A DNA stretch of 64,000 bases from Pseudomonas cedrina subsp. cedrina (GCF_001983175.1 NZ_MNPW01000012.1:1-64000), one strand, 5' to 3'. Positions 19,042 to 27,806 are shown, counted from the first letter of the stretch. Notes: generated by a model not told the origin, from the sequence alone. Numbers and translations are program-made.

Positions 19042-19920
19042 ATGAATGAGCTTCCGCTGGTATATCAATACGATAGATGCGACTTCTTTTTTTTAGGTGT
19101 GGGTCGAGCTGGGCGCTGCCCTATTACTGGAAAAATTCAACTTTCCGATGGTTTTTCGACCTTTGACCCGCCGCCATCTTTTGCTACCGACGGTGATCAA
19201 ATCGCCGTATTCCTGCCTGTCGAAAAAATTTGGGTAATGCGCCCCAATAAATTCTGGATTCCGGAAATAATCCCCTACGAGGTAGATCTAGAAAATCCTA
19301 TTGATGGTCAAATTAGCTTTCGTCAGTATCCTGCTGCTTCGCTGTGCCGCTTCCCTGGTGTACCCAGAATTTTATATCCGCCTAAGCACTCAATGGCTTT
19401 ATCGGCCAGATTGAAATACATGGAAAGTCGCCTTCAAGAGGTGCTGCGTCTTGATAGTTTGAACAGGCAAGGATTTTTAATGAGTATGGAAGATCATTTC
19501 TATGAAAAATTTTCGACCGAAGAATTGATCCTTAATATGAAGCGAGTTGTAGATGAAATATTTATGAATGAATGGGTAAGGCTTGAAGGGCAATCATCTC
19601 AGTTTCTGCTAGATCATGTAATACGAGTTTGCGAGCTTCAAGATATTGATAAGCTTCCCGCAAGCCTAACAAAAACTCATCTCATATTAATGAGAGAAGA
19701 TGATTCGCTTTTTTTCAAGGTGTTGACAGATCTGCGCAATTCATTTGTTCACCATTTTCCAGTAGCAGAAACCTATAGTCTGTATGGCATGCATCGGCCT
19801 ACAGTCAATACTCTACATGTGCCCAAAGGTAAACTAACAGATATTAGGCTAATAACCGTCTGCCTAGAGGACTTGGTGAAGTCGTTTAATCGTTTTTTAA
19901 TTAGAATGTTTGGAGAGTAA
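19042..19920 (+). CDS. AT-rich accessory protein with HEPN-like RNxxxH motif
   Basis: I do not recognise this 292-residue soluble protein. AGGGG seven bases before the second ATG (MNELPLVYQYDRCDFF) decides the start over an ATG seven codons earlier. The N-terminal half is aromatic-rich and beta-like (FLPVEKIWVMRPNKFWIPEI); the C-terminal half is helical and contains LTDLRNSFVHHFPVAE near residue 235, matching the R-N-x3-H pattern of HEPN ribonuclease domains. Such proteins often act in defence or toxin systems; that is inference from one short motif. Codon use is clearly AT-rich against its neighbours, suggesting transfer. Confidence 0.65.
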   Translation: MNELPLVYQYDRCDFFFLGVGRAGRCPITGKIQLSDGFSTFDPPPSFATDGDQIAVFLPVEKIWVMRPNKFWIPEIIPYEVDLENPIDGQISFRQYPAASLCRFPGVPRILYPPKHSMALSARLKYMESRLQEVLRLDSLNRQGFLMSMEDHFYEKFSTEELILNMKRVVDEIFMNEWVRLEGQSSQFLLDHVIRVCELQDIDKLPASLTKTHLILMREDDSLFFKVLTDLRNSFVHHFPVAETYSLYGMHRPTVNTLHVPKGKLTDIRLITVCLEDLVKSFNRFLIRMFGE

Positions 19921-19927
19921 AGTAGGG

Positions 19928-19998
19928 AAAAGGCTGACTCTGGCCTTTCTAAATTAATAGATGCATGAGCGGAAGCATCGAAATATTTTTCGATGCTT
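19928..19998 (+). terminator. Two hairpins after the HEPN-like gene
   Basis: AAAGGC-N8-GCCTTT directly follows the stop codon, and a second perfect hairpin, AAGCATCGAAA-TATT-TTTCGATGCTT, lies 25 bases further. They separate convergent genes and may terminate from both sides. Confidence 0.6.
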
Positions 19999-20060
19999 GC
20001 AAACGAAAATAAGTATGTGTGTATTTGGGCGTTAGTTTTTTGTTAGTTGTATTTTTTGTA

Positions 20061-20342
20061 TTAAGACTCACCATTTTGTGATTTTTTGTACCAGTCCCAA
20101 AAACCTTTGGCTATCCAGCCCTGTCTTTCGGAAGTGTCAATTTTAAGAATCAATAAGACCCCGTCTGGGTCAACCAATGGCCTTAGTCGTGTTTGCCATT
20201 TTTCAACTTCAGATGTGCTTTTTACTACCCAGCAACAGGGGGCGTATTTATACCAATCTAATGATAAATTTATTTTTTCTTCAATTTGGGCTGCTGTGAC
20301 GCCCTTTTTTGCTCGCAAATAAATATGATAGAAGGAAGTCAT
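20061..20342 (-). CDS. Small protein, Cas2/SinR-like fold suspected
   Basis: A 93-residue soluble protein. The order is strand (MTSFYHIYLRAK), helix (GVTAAQIEEKINLSLDWYK), strand (APCCWVVKST), helix (SEVEKWQTRLRPLVD), strand (GVLLILKIDTS) and a final aromatic helix (GFWDWYKK). This is the ferredoxin-like arrangement of the small Cas2-like/SinR proteins found in accessory regions. I see no CRISPR repeats or other cas genes. Its start overlaps the stop of the membrane-protein gene by four bases, so the two form one transcription and translation unit. Function unknown. Confidence 0.6.
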   Translation of the reverse strand: MTSFYHIYLRAKKGVTAAQIEEKINLSLDWYKYAPCCWVVKSTSEVEKWQTRLRPLVDPDGVLLILKIDTSERQGWIAKGFWDWYKKSQNGES

Positions 20343-20773
20343 TTCTTATCTTCCTTGATTTTTTGTTGAGTAGTGCTTTCTTGGTCGGGCAATAAAGCAA
20401 TTTCCAGGTTTGCAGACGAACCCTCAATTGGTTCTGGTTGTATTGGTTTTTTTTCTTCCGCTGTTAGGGTGTGATGCGATTTGCTTGCGTGTATAATTTG
20501 TTCGTGAACTATGAATTCTGCTCCTTCTAATAATGCTGCTTGCGGGTTGCGATCCGCAAAATTAATTAATCTCCACAGCAAGGAAAATGCTAAAAGAAAA
20601 ACTGCAGCTAATGCAGCAGCTGAAATCCAGATATTTTTTACAGACCAAGCTATTAACGCGAAAGAAAGCGAGGTGAACACAACGGCAAAAGTGATTTTGC
20701 CAACAACTCCGCCTCGCAAAGTGACTTTTGTTAATCCTTCTATGGCTTTGTCAAAACTAAACGGCAAGTTCAA
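20339..20773 (-). CDS. Small membrane protein of unknown function
   Basis: A 144-residue protein with two adjacent membrane segments (ITFAVVFTSLSFALIAWSV and WISAAALAAVFLLAFSLLW, residues ~27-68) and a long polar, glutamate/lysine-rich C-terminal tail (from about residue 75) ending QQKIKEDKK. First gene of a two-gene unit with the Cas2/SinR-like gene. The AT-rich codon use matches that gene and the HEPN-like gene on the other side. No family recognised; a membrane effector with a small soluble partner is one speculative reading. Confidence 0.6.
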   Translation of the reverse strand: MNLPFSFDKAIEGLTKVTLRGGVVGKITFAVVFTSLSFALIAWSVKNIWISAAALAAVFLLAFSLLWRLINFADRNPQAALLEGAEFIVHEQIIHASKSHHTLTAEEKKPIQPEPIEGSSANLEIALLPDQESTTQQKIKEDKK

Positions 20774-20975
20774 ATAAATTTTCCTTCCCTAGTTTGCTGT
20801 TAGGCCAGATTGTTGGCCAGTAAGCTTGTGTCGAGTATCACGATATACCGTCGGTAGAGATTTGAACTATGGATGACAGCTCAAGCAGCTCGGAAAAAAC
20901 GGTGGCTATGGCTCTAGCTGGTTGATTCATGCTACTGATATGCCACTACTTTGTCTAGCTACGGGTGATTTCTGT

Positions 20976-21719
20976 TCACCAGAACAACATCCTCAACGCC
21001 AGCACGATCACGACCCCATTAAAAACCGACTCCATCCACTGGTCGCCCTTCTTCAACGCAAACTTCGCGCCGGCATTTGCACCCAATAGCGTGCCAATCA
21101 CCAGGCAACCGCCATACTGCCAGTCAATGATGCCGCCGATGCCGAAAATGATCAGCGAGCCCACGGAGAGGACGAGTCCACCGACTTTGCGAGTACCCAC
21201 CGATTCGCTGATGGTTTTCCTGAAAAAGATAATGAATAAATACGTCGAGAGTTTGGCTTGCCCTCCGAATAACCCGCCGATCATGCCGACTGGAATGAAG
21301 AGGATATAGCCAAACAGAAGCCTGATTGCTGAGGGCGGTGTTTCGTCGCTGCGCGTTTTTTTTATAAGGGAGAGTGCCACCAGCAGCAATGTCAGCCCGC
21401 CAATTATCTTATGCAGCAGCGCGGGGTCCATCTGCAGAAGAAGGCTCACGCCTCCCAGTGCCCCAGCCAGGCCCAGTGCCGCAGCCGGAACGGCCAGTGC
21501 ATAATCGACCTTGCCCTGCTGATGGAAGTGCCGCAGTCCGGCAAGCATGGTGCCTACCGAGGCCAGGCGCGCTGTGGCGATCGACGACTGAGGTGCAATC
21601 CCCAGCCAGATCATCACCGGGACGGTTAAAAACACACTCCCGCCTGTGTTGGTCCCGACGAATCCCGTGATTATCCCGAGGAAAATCAACCCCGCGCCAG
21701 TCAACCACTCATGACTCAT
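20976..21719 (-). CDS. TSUP/TauE-SafE family sulfite or organosulfonate permease
   Basis: Inner-membrane protein of the TauE/SafE family, 247 residues, about eight hydrophobic segments. Family features are GIITGFVGTNTGGSVFLTVP near residue 15 and its internal-repeat partner FIPVGMIGGLFGGQAKLSTY near residue 150. The family moves anions such as sulfite, sulfoacetate or thiosulfate; the specific substrate cannot be read here. Stand-alone gene next to the AT-rich island. About 200 bases upstream of the island boundary hold nothing I can name. Confidence 0.85.
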   Translation of the reverse strand: MSHEWLTGAGLIFLGIITGFVGTNTGGSVFLTVPVMIWLGIAPQSSIATARLASVGTMLAGLRHFHQQGKVDYALAVPAAALGLAGALGGVSLLLQMDPALLHKIIGGLTLLLVALSLIKKTRSDETPPSAIRLLFGYILFIPVGMIGGLFGGQAKLSTYLFIIFFRKTISESVGTRKVGGLVLSVGSLIIFGIGGIIDWQYGGCLVIGTLLGANAGAKFALKKGDQWMESVFNGVVIVLALRMLFW

Positions 21720-21754
21720 CAGGTGCTCGCATAAGATACAAGTGCTTTATTCGC

Positions 21755-22285
21755 TTAAGTAACCGCACAAACGACCTCCGCAGCCATCTGGTCGACACTC
21801 CTCATCCCATCAACCCGCAAGACCGGGACCGTCTGCCGTGACAGCCACGCTTCGTGCCAGGCTCGGTTGCGTCCAGCAAAGTCTGGATCGTCATACTGCG
21901 AAGCCCACTCTCGGAAGGCCAGATGGATCTGATGCATATCACCACCCGGTGCGATCCGCTTTCCAAAATGCCCCTTTTCACGTGCGTCCAGGCGTTCAAG
22001 GCGAACGGCGGTAGGTGTCACAACGAAGACAATCAGCTCGGCATCGGCGATCAGTGCATCTCCCCAGTTCATGCAAGAGCCGGTCAGCACCCAATCATCA
22101 TTACCGCATGCCTGCCGCATCAACGACACGCGCTCATTGGGAGGCCGCTTGGTTGTGAACGGTGGGTCCGTGGGCATCCAGTAGAAGTCATCGACATCCA
22201 CCTGCCTGATATCAAGCCGCGTTGCGAGGTTTCGGCCCAAGGTGGTCACGCCCGCACATGAGGCGCCGGTGATGTAGATCCGCAT
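21755..22285 (-). CDS. P-loop kinase-like protein
   Basis: Cytoplasmic adenylate-kinase-like NTPase, 176 residues from MRIYITGASCAGVTTLGRNL; GGGAGGG three bases before this ATG decides the start over one 27 codons upstream. The Walker A loop is GASCAGVTT, in which the usual lysine is replaced by valine; relatives with GASGSGTTT are known in this family. QVDVDDFYWMPTDPPF is the substrate-proximal aspartate segment and LIVFVVTPTAVRLERLDARE the lid-like arginine region. Substrate unknown; annotated relatives are called AAA or adenylate kinase proteins. Confidence 0.75.
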   Translation of the reverse strand: MRIYITGASCAGVTTLGRNLATRLDIRQVDVDDFYWMPTDPPFTTKRPPNERVSLMRQACGNDDWVLTGSCMNWGDALIADAELIVFVVTPTAVRLERLDAREKGHFGKRIAPGGDMHQIHLAFREWASQYDDPDFAGRNRAWHEAWLSRQTVPVLRVDGMRSVDQMAAEVVCAVT

Positions 22286-22378
22286 TTTCCCTCCCGTCGT
22301 CATTGGCTGCGGTATGAAGGGTTGAACGGGTGGATCACCGCTCAACCTGCTGGCGATATCGCTCAAGCCTTTGCGGGG

Positions 22379-22735
22379 CTACTGCTGCACGGTCCAGACC
22401 GCCAGTTCATAACCATCGGGATCGGTGAAGTGAAACCTGCTGCCTCCGGGGAACGAAAATGTCTCGCGGGTGATGACAGCGCCCAGGCCTTTGAGCCGCT
22501 GCTGCGTGGCGTCGAGGTCATCGGCGTACAAAATGACCAGAGGGCCACCGGGGCGAATGGGCTCCCCGGTCGTGAAGCCACCGGTGAGGCGGCCATCGCT
22601 GAATTCGCTATAGCTGGGGCCGTAGTCAACGAATGTCCAGCCGAACGCCTGTCCGTAGAACGCTTTGCTGCGGGCAATATCGCTGACGTTGAACTCGATG
22701 TTGTCGATTTGCCGGTCTTTACCGCGGACGCTCAT
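22379..22735 (-). CDS. VOC (glyoxalase/bleomycin-resistance) family protein
   Basis: Small cytoplasmic vicinal-oxygen-chelate protein, 118 residues, one VOC module pair. The first beta-alpha unit is IDNIEFNVSDIARSKAFYGQ with FGWTFVDYGPSYSEF; the second is GGPLVILYADDLDATQQRLK ending FHFTDPDGYELAVW. The terminal DPDGxxxxxW motif with glutamate is the usual metal-ligand strand. It is similar to small resistance or lyase proteins of unknown substrate. Monocistronic. Confidence 0.85.
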   Translation of the reverse strand: MSVRGKDRQIDNIEFNVSDIARSKAFYGQAFGWTFVDYGPSYSEFSDGRLTGGFTTGEPIRPGGPLVILYADDLDATQQRLKGLGAVITRETFSFPGGSRFHFTDPDGYELAVWTVQQ

Positions 22736-22888
22736 GCTTGCCTTCCTGGCTGATGTGTAGAGCGGCGAGTGTAACGTAAGTTTATTTCTTGATGAATGCG
22801 GGAGCTAAGGCGGCAGCGTAGTGCATTGCCTTACGCCGCCGGCCTGCCTCAGACTCAGCGCACAATCGATTGTTCAGGGAAGCATGGA

Positions 22889-24049
22889 ATGGCACTCAGG
22901 GTGATGGTGATCGGTGGCTACGGCAACTTCGGCAGCATCGTTTGCCAGCATTTGGCGCAAGCGACGGGCATCGAACTGGTGATTTCGGGACGCGATCCCC
23001 ATAAGCTGCAGCGCAAACTCGATGAGTTGAACGCGCAGTTCGATACCGTTTACGAAGGCTGGTGTGGCGATGCCATGGGGGCCGGGTTTGCTGGCGTTCT
23101 GCGGTCGAACGACATTGGGTTGGTGATTCATACCGGTGGCCCTTTTCAGGGGCAGCCCTATGCTGTTGCCCAGCACTGCATCGAGGCGGGCGTGAACTAC
23201 TGCGACCTGTCCGACTGCCGCACCTTCGTCAATGGCGTGGGCGCGTTGGATACGCAGGCCAAGCAGGCGGGCGTGGCGATACTCAGTGGTTGCAGTTCAG
23301 TGCCGACGCTGTCGTCCGCGATCCTCGATCAGTACCGGTATCGCTTCTCGCGCATCGACTCAATCGAACACGGCATTTCTTCCTCGGCCAAGATGCCGGG
23401 CCTGTCGACGGTCGAAGGTGTGCTCGCCTATGCGGGTAAACCGATCAAGCAACTGCGCAATGGCCAGGTGCATGAAGTGATGGGCTGGCAAGATCTGACG
23501 CTGCGCAAGTTGCCTCAGCTCGGCACGCGGGTGCTGGCCAATGTGGACGTGCCCGACATGGATATATTCGCCGGCCGGTATGGCGCCCACACCTTGAGTT
23601 TCAAAGCGGGGGCGGGACTCAAGCTGGGTGGCGTCGCCAACTGCGTGTTGGCCCACGCGCTGCGGGTCGGGATCGTGCGCAATCATCTGGCCTGGGCTGC
23701 ACGGCTGCATCGGCTGGGCAGCTGGTTCGAACGATGGGGTGACGGCAAGAGCGCGATGTACATCGATGTTCAGGGCTTGGGTGCCGATGGCCTTCCCTTG
23801 TCGTTGGCAGTGCAACTGACCGCCTTGAATGATAAAGGCCCGCAAATCCCCAGTTGCGCCGCTGTCGCGCTGGCGATCAAAATCGCCCAAGGCTATTTGC
23901 CGGAACCCGGCGCGCGGCCGTGCGTCGGCGAAGTCACCGTCGACGAGTACCTGACAGCCATCAACGACCCGGCGAACCTGAGCCTGGAGGCGCGTTTCTC
24001 TGACGCGCATGCCACGCCACTGCACACAACGCCAGCCCGGCCACATTGA
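22889..24049 (+). CDS. Saccharopine dehydrogenase-like NAD(P)-binding protein
   Basis: 386-residue oxidoreductase-like protein. The Rossmann motif is MVIGGYGNFGSIVCQHLAQ (residues ~6-24), followed by the dinucleotide-specificity region VISGRDPHKLQRKL and a conserved VIHTGGPFQGQPYAVAQHCI near residue 90 and NYCDLSDCRTFV. The start at MALRVMVIGGYG places the Rossmann strand at the N-terminus; AGGGA lies eight bases before. Its last ~89 bases overlap tail to tail with the DoxX gene. Saccharopine-DH-like, DoxX-like and DCC proteins side by side suggest a membrane redox or lipid-modifying unit; substrate unknown. Confidence 0.8.
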   Translation: MALRVMVIGGYGNFGSIVCQHLAQATGIELVISGRDPHKLQRKLDELNAQFDTVYEGWCGDAMGAGFAGVLRSNDIGLVIHTGGPFQGQPYAVAQHCIEAGVNYCDLSDCRTFVNGVGALDTQAKQAGVAILSGCSSVPTLSSAILDQYRYRFSRIDSIEHGISSSAKMPGLSTVEGVLAYAGKPIKQLRNGQVHEVMGWQDLTLRKLPQLGTRVLANVDVPDMDIFAGRYGAHTLSFKAGAGLKLGGVANCVLAHALRVGIVRNHLAWAARLHRLGSWFERWGDGKSAMYIDVQGLGADGLPLSLAVQLTALNDKGPQIPSCAAVALAIKIAQGYLPEPGARPCVGEVTVDEYLTAINDPANLSLEARFSDAHATPLHTTPARPH

Positions 24050-24365
24050 GCGACACAGGGTTGAACGCCGCCCTGAGCATCGCTGGGCTGACCACCGCCA
24101 CATCCACCAGCAGCCCCGTCAATGCCATCGCCGCCACCGCGATCGGCCAAGCGCTGCGCGGCGAAAGCACGATCCATAACGCCAGGGCAATCTCCGCAAC
24201 GCCCGCCAGCGTCGCGAACAACTGCACCTGCTCAATCCCATGCGCCTGCATCATCGACCGCTCATCCGCGCTGAGCCACAGCAGCTTCGGCACCAGCCCG
24301 TGGTAAGCGAACACGAACGCCAGGCCGCCTCTGGCGATCCAGTTGATACGCGCCAGGGCGTTCAC
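23961..24365 (-). CDS. DoxX-like membrane protein
   Basis: 134-residue inner-membrane protein with four hydrophobic helices (LAFVFAYHGLVPKLLWL, LFATLAGVAEIALALWIVL, WPIAVAAMALTGLLVDVAV, LNVAGLALCAVAW), the layout of DoxX-like proteins. Its start overlaps the stop of the DCC gene by four bases, indicating coupling. The 3' end overlaps the saccharopine-dehydrogenase-like gene on the opposite strand. Likely partner in a redox complex; no active residues can be assigned. Confidence 0.82.
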   Translation of the reverse strand: MNALARINWIARGGLAFVFAYHGLVPKLLWLSADERSMMQAHGIEQVQLFATLAGVAEIALALWIVLSPRSAWPIAVAAMALTGLLVDVAVVSPAMLRAAFNPVSLNVAGLALCAVAWHARQRNAPPGSGSPGR

Positions 24366-24814
24366 AGCGGTCCCTTCAAAAAGCGCTGCTCATGATCCGG
24401 GTGTGGCAAGAGGCAGGTGTCGTATCGGCCGAAGAGCCGATAGCGGTTGCGCGCGATGCGATCGTAAGCCCAGTCCCGAAGCCTGCGCGGGATGGCGCGC
24501 AACAACAGTAAGGGACGCCAAGCGGCGGGCAGTTGCGCGATGATTTCGAACACCGCGTCCGAGCGCACCCAATAGTGGTGGTCGCGGATGACCGCCAGGG
24601 TGTCGAACTGGTCCAGTGGCAACCCCGCCCAGGCCAGCAAGGCTTGCCCCTCGGGGGATTGCACGGCTGCCAGCTTTATTCGCCGTTGGTGGTCATGGCG
24701 AATGAGGAACCTTGCCCAACCGTTGCACAGCTTGCACACGCCGTCGAATAACACCACGGTCTCGCCGGGCTGAAGCAAAGGCGCGGGGGAAGGGCGGGTT
24801 TGGGTTGTGGCCAT
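24362..24814 (-). CDS. DCC family thiol-disulfide oxidoreductase-like protein (DUF393)
   Basis: 150-residue protein of the DCC family, named after its D-x-x-C-x-x-C motif, here in VVLFDGVCKLCNGWARFLI near residue 22. The domain continues with LAAVQSPEGQALLAW and VIRDHHYWVRSDAVFEI, ending in a helical, arginine-rich tail. Family members are thought to be thioredoxin-like redox proteins. First gene of a two-gene unit with DoxX. Confidence 0.87.
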   Translation of the reverse strand: MATTQTRPSPAPLLQPGETVVLFDGVCKLCNGWARFLIRHDHQRRIKLAAVQSPEGQALLAWAGLPLDQFDTLAVIRDHHYWVRSDAVFEIIAQLPAAWRPLLLLRAIPRRLRDWAYDRIARNRYRLFGRYDTCLLPHPDHEQRFLKGPL

Positions 24815-24873
24815 GAGCGTGGGTCCAGTGCGGTCGATTTAGCCTGGATCATACCTGGGTTCTGAGTGATTCG

Positions 24874-25342
24874 TTGGAGCTGTCGAGCCCCGGCGAGGCT
24901 TCGAAGGCGGCGGTATTGCTGGCATTTTCTGCGCCTGAACCACCGCTTTCGCAGCCTCGCTAAAGCTCGACAGCTCCCACAGGGGGTCGGTTTTTGTCGG
25001 TTGGATTTGCGGTGTGGCGACTGGCGCCTTTTTCAGCAGCACCGCAGCTCAACTGTGGGAGCTGTCGAGCCCCAGCGAGGCTGCGAAGACGGCGGCATTG
25101 CTGGAATTTTGTTCGACTGACCCACCGCTATCGCTGCCTCGCTAAAGCTCGAGAGCTCCCACAGAGATCGGCTGTGTGGGTTGGATTCGCGGTGTGGCGA
25201 CTGGCGCCCTTTTCAGCAGCACCGCAGCTCAAATGTGGGAGCTGTCGAGCCCCGGCGAGGCTGCGAAGGCGGCGGCATTGCTGGCATTTTCTGCGCCTGA
25301 CCCACCGCTTTCGCAGCCTCGCTAAAGCTCGACAGCTCCCAC
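24874..25342 (+). repeat. Tandem array C of ~181-base REP-like palindromic units
   Basis: Three copies (near 24874, 25055 and 25235) of the unit seen in array B, same orientation and period. The first copy lacks the leading TGTGG. The spacers carry TTGGATTTGCGGTGTGGCGA and the CAGCAGCACCGCAGCTCAA end. Lies between the DCC gene and the 3' end of the MFS gene. Confidence 0.92.
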
Positions 25343-25385
25343 AGGGGATCGGTGTTCCTAGCAGCGTTGCAGCCGATTCATGAAC

Positions 25386-26723
25386 CTACCGCGAAACCAA
25401 CGCCGCTGCGCTTTTTTCCTCTGTGCCCACGTCATGCAAGGAGATCCGCGAGGTCTCCGGCAACGCCAACCCGCCTGCCAGTGCCAGTAACGCCACCGCC
25501 ATCAGGTAAAACGCCGGTGACAGATTGCTGCCGGTGGTGCTGATCAGCCAGGTCGCGACCAGCGGCGCGGTGCCGCCGAAGATTGTGTAGGCCATGTTGT
25601 AGGTGATCGCCGAGGCGGTGTAGCGCGTGCGGGTCGGGAACGTTTCCGATAACAACGCCGCCGTGACCACCCCGCACAACACCGCTCCCACCGCCAGCAA
25701 CATCACGCCAACAATCGACGCCGCAAACGAACCGGAACTGGCCATCAGGAATGACGGGTACACCACGACGATCAACAGTGCGCACGCGGTCATCACCGTG
25801 ACCCGACGCCCCACGCGGTCCGAATACAGCCCCGCCAGTGGGCAAATTGCTGCGGCAAAGATCAATGCGATCAGCGACACCAGCAAGGCCAACGCCCGGC
25901 TCAGCCCGCCCGCCACTTGCAGGTACGTCGCGAAGTAGGTGGTGAACATATAAAACGACAGCGCCGTCAGCGACACAAAAGCGCCCAGGCAGCAGATCGC
26001 CGCACCATGGTTGCGCAAGGTGTCCTTGAGCGGGGAGTGGGCTACCGCGTGTTCCTGCTTCACGGCCTCGAAGGCCGGCGTTTCATCCAGCTTCCAGCGC
26101 AGGTAAAGCCCCACCAGCCCCAGCGGTGCGGCGATCAGGAACGGCAGGCGCCAGCCCCAGCTGCCCATCGCCTCGGCGGACAACGACGCTTCAAGGGCGT
26201 ACGCCACCACGGCTGCGGCGGCGAAGGCGGAAAACGTCGACACCGGCACGAAGCTGCCGTACCAGGCGCGTTTATCACTGGGCGCGTGCTCCATCAGGTA
26301 GGCGCAGGCCCCGGCGTATTCGCCCCCGGCCGAAAAGCCTTGGGCGCAGCGGATCAGCGACAACAGGATCGGCGCCGCGACGCCGATGGCGGCGTAAGTG
26401 GGGAGCAGGCCGATCAAGGTGGTGGCGGCGGCCATCAACAGGATCGTCATGGCCAAGGTGCGTTTGCGGCCGATCCGGTCGCCGAGCATGCCGAAGAAAA
26501 TGCCGCCCAACGGCCGGAACGCAAAGGCCACCGCAAACACCGCAAAGGTTTTCAGCAGCGCCGCGCTGGCATCGCCGCTGGGGAAGAATTGTTGAGCGAT
26601 GGTGGTGGCGAGGAAACCGTAGACGGCGAAGTCAAACCACTCGACGAAGTTACCGATGCCGGCGGCGATGATGACTTTTCGCAGGGTTTGGGGGCTGACC
26701 TGTTCGGTGGATGGGCTCGTCAT
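25386..26723 (-). CDS. MFS transporter, metabolite:H+ symporter (ProP/ShiA-like) family
   Basis: Inner-membrane symporter, 445 residues, 12 membrane segments. The N-terminus VIIAAGIGNFVEWFDFAVYG is the hallmark of the MHS family; the loop 2-3 motif is FGMLGDRIGRKRTLAM near residue 80, and the second-half counterpart is AGLYSDRVGRRVTVM near residue 285. MHS members import proline/betaine, shikimate, alpha-ketoglutarate, citrate or dicarboxylates; substrate unassigned. Monocistronic. The 150-base gap upstream shows nothing distinct. Confidence 0.9.
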   Translation of the reverse strand: MTSPSTEQVSPQTLRKVIIAAGIGNFVEWFDFAVYGFLATTIAQQFFPSGDASAALLKTFAVFAVAFAFRPLGGIFFGMLGDRIGRKRTLAMTILLMAAATTLIGLLPTYAAIGVAAPILLSLIRCAQGFSAGGEYAGACAYLMEHAPSDKRAWYGSFVPVSTFSAFAAAAVVAYALEASLSAEAMGSWGWRLPFLIAAPLGLVGLYLRWKLDETPAFEAVKQEHAVAHSPLKDTLRNHGAAICCLGAFVSLTALSFYMFTTYFATYLQVAGGLSRALALLVSLIALIFAAAICPLAGLYSDRVGRRVTVMTACALLIVVVYPSFLMASSGSFAASIVGVMLLAVGAVLCGVVTAALLSETFPTRTRYTASAITYNMAYTIFGGTAPLVATWLISTTGSNLSPAFYLMAVALLALAGGLALPETSRISLHDVGTEEKSAAALVSR

Positions 26724-26873
26724 GGGGAAGGCCTCGGTGTGGCGGGGGGATGACCGATTATCCGGGCACGCGCTCGGGCGACGGGGCCCAAAAGAGTCGT
26801 CCGCATAGTCAGCAGCGACTTGCTGGCATTGGAGCAGGCAGGAATCGGGCCAGGCCTGGCGCGGGGATGAGGG

Positions 26874-27806
26874 TTACCGAGGCGCAGACCGAGGGGACTT
26901 GCGATACGTCAGCAGCACAATTCCCGTGACGACAATCACACCTCCGGCCAACTGCCCGGCGCTGAGCATTTGATCGAGCACGATCCAGCCCATCAGCAAT
27001 GTCGCCAGCGGCTCAATGTTCATCACCGGTGCGTTGCGCGGCATATCCAGGCGCGGTACCGAGATGAACAGCACGATAAACCCGGTCCCATACAGCACCA
27101 CCAACGTGGCCAGTGCCAGCCAGCCGATGCTGGTCGCCGGCGGGTTCAGGCCGCCCGGCAGGGCGCCGCTCAAGCCTGCCAGGTTGATGCTGCCGAACAC
27201 GATGAAAATCGTCAGCAGGCTGCGCACCGACCCGCGTACCTGGGACAACTTGTGGTCGGTGATCCACAGCGCACAGGCAAATGCACAGGCGGCGCAGAAG
27301 GCCAGGCTTACGCCGAGCAGCCATTGCGGGCCGAGTTCGGTGTTGCTTGAGAGTCGACCTGGTACGTCCAGGACGAACACCAGGCCCACCAGGATCAGGC
27401 CCATCAGCAAGGCGGTGCGAGCGCTAGGACGCGGGCCGCCGCATGCCCAAGTGAGCAATGCCAGCAAGATCGGGAACACGTTACCCACCAGCAGCGCCAG
27501 CGCGACCGGGACACGCGCCACGGCGGAATAAAGGCACAGGCTTTGGGTGGCGATGAGTACGCCCAACAGTCCTTGCCAGCGCCACGCACCTGGCGGCAGG
27601 CGCAGGCTTTGGCGTTGCCACAGCACCAGCACGGCCAGCACCAGCAAGGTGCCGCCCGAGCGCAACAGTATGGCCAATAGCACACCGGCGCCATCGTCGA
27701 AGGCGACGCGCGCGGCGATATGGTTGCCTGCAAAGGCGCAGCCCATGCACAGCAGGATCAACACGGCGACTTGACGGGAGAAGGGAGCGGGGGCAGGGGG
27801 TGTCAT
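26874..27806 (-). CDS. EamA/DMT family transporter
   Basis: Inner-membrane transporter of the drug/metabolite superfamily, 310 residues with ten hydrophobic segments in two EamA repeats (residues ~12-150 and ~165-300). Typical phrases are MGCAFAGNHIAARVAFDD near the start, LLVGNVFPILLALLTWACGG in the first half and NAPVMNIEPLATLLMGWIVL in the second, which includes the conserved PxxxxLxGWxxL-like end. Members export amino acids or metabolites; substrate unknown. The 394 bases between it and the next, divergent gene hold no convincing gene; a possible minus-strand frame there is rejected. Confidence 0.88.
   Translation of the reverse strand: MTPPAPAPFSRQVAVLILLCMGCAFAGNHIAARVAFDDGAGVLLAILLRSGGTLLVLAVLVLWQRQSLRLPPGAWRWQGLLGVLIATQSLCLYSAVARVPVALALLVGNVFPILLALLTWACGGPRPSARTALLMGLILVGLVFVLDVPGRLSSNTELGPQWLLGVSLAFCAACAFACALWITDHKLSQVRGSVRSLLTIFIVFGSINLAGLSGALPGGLNPPATSIGWLALATLVVLYGTGFIVLFISVPRLDMPRNAPVMNIEPLATLLMGWIVLDQMLSAGQLAGGVIVVTGIVLLTYRKSPRSAPR

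Noticed and set aside
20061..20773. A CRISPR adaptation gene pair
   Set aside because: Only a weak Cas2-like fold resemblance; no cas1, no direct repeats nearby.
20774..20975. A gene or RNA in the 200-base gap before the TSUP gene
   Set aside because: No frame with a ribosome site and no convincing hairpin beyond a short GGCCAG repeat.
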